Origin: CAZUHK01 sp964620345 | GTDB lineage: Bacteria; Planctomycetota; Phycisphaerae; Phycisphaerales; Zrk34 | Assembly (NCBI GenBank): GCA_964620345.1 | Contig: CAZUHK010000052.1 | Location: 1-16,037 of the forward strand | Direction of reading: 5' to 3' | DNA length: 16,037 bases | In this document: positions 13,862 through 16,037 of the stretch, in pieces | Position numbering within the stretch: the first letter of the stretch is position 1 | Layout: the number at the start of each line of letters is the position of its first letter | Made by a program: the position numbers and the translations under genes | Notes under the pieces: generated by a model | The model's input: only the letters and a program-made list of their open reading frames with translations | Databases searched by the model: none | Told to the model about the DNA's origin: nothing

Positions 13862-15004
13862 CTAACCTCTATCCGAATCAGACGTTGTCGCGGGGGCATC
13901 GGGGTCAAACAAGGGCCGCGTCAGGTCGGTAATCTCGTCTTCCTGCTGCGGCTTGAGATGCCCTGCCATAGATGAACGCACGTCGTGCCATTCCAATTGC
14001 AGAGTTTTTTCGCCGTTTTCCCCCATGTGGGCCTCGACGCCGAACAGCTCCCGCAGGCGGTAGTGGCCGTCGTCGCCGAGGGGGTCGATTTCGGTGATGT
14101 GGCTGGTCATGCGTCGGCCGCCGACGAAGCGGTTCATCTGCACGATCACGTCGATGGCGCTGGACACCTGGGCCCGCAGGGCGTAGAGGGGCAATTCGAT
14201 CTTGCTCATCAGGGCCATGGTTTCCAGGCGGTTGAGGGCGTCTGCGGGGTTGTTGGCGTGCAGCGTGCCCATGGAGCCGCCCTGGCCGGAGGTCATCGCC
14301 TGGATCATGTCCAGCGCCTCGCCGCCGCGAACCTCGCCGATGATGATCCGGTCGGGCCGAAGCCGAAGCGATGAGCGGAACAGCTCGCGGATGCCCACCG
14401 CGCCGCGGCCGTAGCGGTCGGGCGGCTTGGATTCCAGCGAGACCACGTGGTCCTGCTGAAGCTGAAGCTCGGCCGAATCCTCGATGAGCACGATGCGGCT
14501 GTGCGGGGGGATGTATCGCGATAAGGCATTGAGCAGACTGGTTTTGCCAGTGCTCGTGCCCCCGGCGACCAGAATGTTGCGCTCGGCGCGGACGGCCATT
14601 TTGAGGTATTGGCGGGCCTGCTCGGTCAGCGTGCCCAGCTCGACCAGCCAGTCCATGTCCAGCGTGGCCTGGCCGAACTTGCGGATCGACACCGCCGTGC
14701 CGTGGCGGGCGCACGGCTCCTTGACCACGTGTACGCGGCTGCCGTTGGGCAGGCGGGCGTCGATCAAAGCGTCGGCGTCGCTCAGCGAGCGGTTGGTGTA
14801 TTGCAGAATATTGTTGACCGCGGCCTCGTAGCCCTCCTGATCGGCGAACCTGGCCTGGGTGCGGACCATCTGCCCGTCTTTTTCGATGTAAATCTCGTCC
14901 GAATGGTTGATCATCACCTCGGTCACGCCTGGGTCTTCGAGGAACTGCATGATCGGGGCGAGGTAGTGCTCGACGGTCGCTTCGAAGATGTCTTGCTTTT
15001 GCAT
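13862..15004 (-). CDS. cpaF: CpaF/TadA-type secretion ATPase, short form
   Basis: This 380-residue ATPase has the CpaF core with intact motifs: Walker A GGTSTGKTS (148-156), acidic box IEDSAEL (174-180), Walker B RIIIGEVRG (219-227) and His box GSMGTLHAN (243-251). Before the core is only a short N-terminal domain beginning FEATVEHYLAPIMQFL; the long helical N-terminal region of standard CpaF (usually about 450-500 residues in all) is missing, as is the FHA domain of its paralogue at 3183-5045. A tail of about 70 residues ends in an acidic, Asp/Ser-rich stretch. It leads the Tad cluster, 56 bp after the FGGY kinase gene, and the first pilin starts 3 bp after it. It may power one direction of pilus movement or form mixed hexamers. 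No clear Shine-Dalgarno sequence precedes the ATG. Confidence 0.92.
   Translation of the reverse strand: MQKQDIFEATVEHYLAPIMQFLEDPGVTEVMINHSDEIYIEKDGQMVRTQARFADQEGYEAAVNNILQYTNRSLSDADALIDARLPNGSRVHVVKEPCARHGTAVSIRKFGQATLDMDWLVELGTLTEQARQYLKMAVRAERNILVAGGTSTGKTSLLNALSRYIPPHSRIVLIEDSAELQLQQDHVVSLESKPPDRYGRGAVGIRELFRSSLRLRPDRIIIGEVRGGEALDMIQAMTSGQGGSMGTLHANNPADALNRLETMALMSKIELPLYALRAQVSSAIDVIVQMNRFVGGRRMTSHITEIDPLGDDGHYRLRELFGVEAHMGENGEKTLQLEWHDVRSSMAGHLKPQQEDEITDLTRPLFDPDAPATTSDSDRG
13866..13870 (-). promoter_or_regulatory. Shine-Dalgarno site supporting the GTG start of the Flp pilin
   Basis: AGAGG on the minus strand is located in the last codons of the upstream ATPase gene, seven bases before the GTG at 13858. 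It fixes this non-ATG start and implies coupling to the ATPase. Confidence 0.6.
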
Positions 15005-15060
15005 GGCCGTTTGTGTCGGTGGGGGCTGAGGTGGCGGAGGATCAGACGTCTGCCGACATC

Positions 15061-16037
15061 CTAATCGGTCATCCAGCCCCGTTCACGGCAGGCCGCGGCG
15101 AAACGTTCTCGCACCGACCGATATGCCGCGTGGCCGGCCGGGTCGGGCTGGATGGGTTGGCCGGCCGCGGGCGGCGGGGCGGGGGGCAGGTCGCGTGCGA
15201 GCCGGGCGAGTTGGGCGGCGCCGATCGCCGAGGCGTCGGCGGCTTGGACCGGATGCAGCGTCAGGCCGGTCACCTCGGCGACGATGCGCGGCCAGACGGC
15301 CGAGCGGGTGACCCCGCCGGTCAGCCGCGCGGCGGTGGGGCGGTCGCCGGGCAGGGCGTCGATCATCGCCGCCACGCCGCAGGCCACCGCTTCCATGCTC
15401 GCTCGCGCCGCGTGGGCCGGGCCATGGCGGTCGGTTTGGCCGAGCACCGCCCACTGTGCATCGTGCGGCCAGATCAGGTCGCGCTCGCCGTGGATGAACG
15501 GCAGGACGGTCAACCCGTCGGCACCCTTCGGCACCGCGGCGATTGCTTTATCATCGCGGCTGACCAGCATCGGCGCCTCGGCCAGCGCCGCGCCGCCACT
15601 GTTCATCGCCAGGCCGCTGAGCCAGCGGTCGGCGTCGACCACGTAGCACCAGCTCCGCCGACGCTCATCCCGCAACGGCCGACGCACGATGCGCCGCACC
15701 GCCGCGCTGGTGCCGATGGTGATGACCAGCGCATCGCTGTCGATGCCCACGGCGCCGACGTTGGCCAGCGCCCCGTCGCTGGCGCCGGCGATGATCGGCA
15801 GGCCCGTGGGCAGCCCGGTCGCCTCCGCCGCCGGCCGGCTCAGCCCGCCCACCACGCTGGCCGGCCGCACCAGGGGCGGCAGCGCCGCCCGATCCACGCC
15901 CGCCAGCTCCATCGCCGGCCCGTGCCATTCCATCTGGTGAATGTCGAACAACCCCGTGGCCGACGCGACCGACCAGTCGGCCGCCCACGCGCCGCTGAGC
16001 CGATGCAACAGCACGTCCTTGATCGCCGCCCACCGCG
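15061..16037 (-). CDS. FGGY-family carbohydrate kinase, gluconokinase-like (5' end cut by window)
   Basis: About 325 C-terminal residues of a sugar kinase are present; the frame is open to the window edge, so the start lies outside. FGGY kinases transfer phosphate from ATP to a sugar or polyol in the cytosol. Visible hallmarks: SVASATGLFDI near the beginning, GASDGALANVGAVG with the presumed catalytic Asp, the ATP-site pattern ITIGTSAAVRRIV, FIHGERDLIWP, the glycine motif RLTGGVTRSAVWP, and ADASAIGAAQLA near the end. The spacing and wording of these motifs look most like bacterial gluconokinases, but xylulokinase-like substrates are possible. A GTG at 16014 is an internal codon, because the family sequence continues upstream of it. 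It is not a Tad gene; it ends 56 bp before the cluster and may or may not share its transcript. Confidence 0.88.
   Translation of the reverse strand, partial: RWAAIKDVLLHRLSGAWAADWSVASATGLFDIHQMEWHGPAMELAGVDRAALPPLVRPASVVGGLSRPAAEATGLPTGLPIIAGASDGALANVGAVGIDSDALVITIGTSAAVRRIVRRPLRDERRRSWCYVVDADRWLSGLAMNSGGAALAEAPMLVSRDDKAIAAVPKGADGLTVLPFIHGERDLIWPHDAQWAVLGQTDRHGPAHAARASMEAVACGVAAMIDALPGDRPTAARLTGGVTRSAVWPRIVAEVTGLTLHPVQAADASAIGAAQLARLARDLPPAPPPAAGQPIQPDPAGHAAYRSVRERFAAACRERGWMTD

Noticed and set aside
15043..15052. Palindrome CAGACGTCTG upstream of the first ATPase gene as an operator
   Set aside because: A 10-bp palindrome is expected several times in 16 kb by chance, and there is no second copy or promoter context.

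Overview
The window is GC-rich (about two thirds G+C by eye). Its real genes all lie on the minus strand and are packed head to tail with gaps from about 57 bp down to an 11-bp overlap. The main content is an almost complete Tad (tight adherence, type IVb/Flp pilus) locus carrying its own serine/threonine kinase and two FHA-domain proteins. This mixture of a Tad machine, a kinase with helical repeats, an FHA-fused CpaF ATPase and a gluconokinase-like FGGY kinase suggests a Planctomycetota bacterium, perhaps of the Phycisphaerae. That is an inference from gene style; no rRNA or other marker gene is present.

Layout in the direction of transcription (right to left). 16037-15061: 3' part of an FGGY sugar kinase, cut by the window edge. 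15004-13862: short CpaF/TadA secretion ATPase. 13858-13670 and 13638-13426: two small Flp-type prepilins. 13384-12812: A24 prepilin peptidase (CpaA/TadV). 12758-11895: TadE-like pseudopilin with an extra N-terminal membrane segment. 11846-9228: transmembrane Ser/Thr kinase with TPR-like repeats. 9238-7286: TadG-like protein. 7283-6495: second TadE-like pseudopilin. 6476-5922: membrane-anchored protein of unknown function. 5896-5069: CpaB/RcpC. 5045-3183: FHA-CpaF fusion ATPase. 3167-2313: TadB. 2309-1401: TadC. 1343-399: FHA-transmembrane-helical repeat protein. 398-1: intergenic DNA with hairpins.

How the genes probably work together: the peptidase trims the Flp prepilins and TadE-type pseudopilins at a Gly/xxxxGlu site. 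The CpaF-type ATPases drive a TadB/TadC inner-membrane platform that assembles the pilus. CpaB, TadG, TadE and the unknown anchored protein act on the periplasmic side. The kinase and the two FHA proteins could form a phosphothreonine switch that gates the motor. The locus has two ATPases but only one TadB/TadC pair. No outer-membrane secretin (CpaC/RcpA), no TadZ/CpaE and no clear TadD was found here, so those must be encoded elsewhere or replaced.

The plus strand holds very long open frames, but they are shadows of GC-rich minus-strand genes and were rejected. No tRNA, rRNA, CRISPR array, insertion sequence or riboswitch was recognised, and no convincing sigma-70 promoter could be read.
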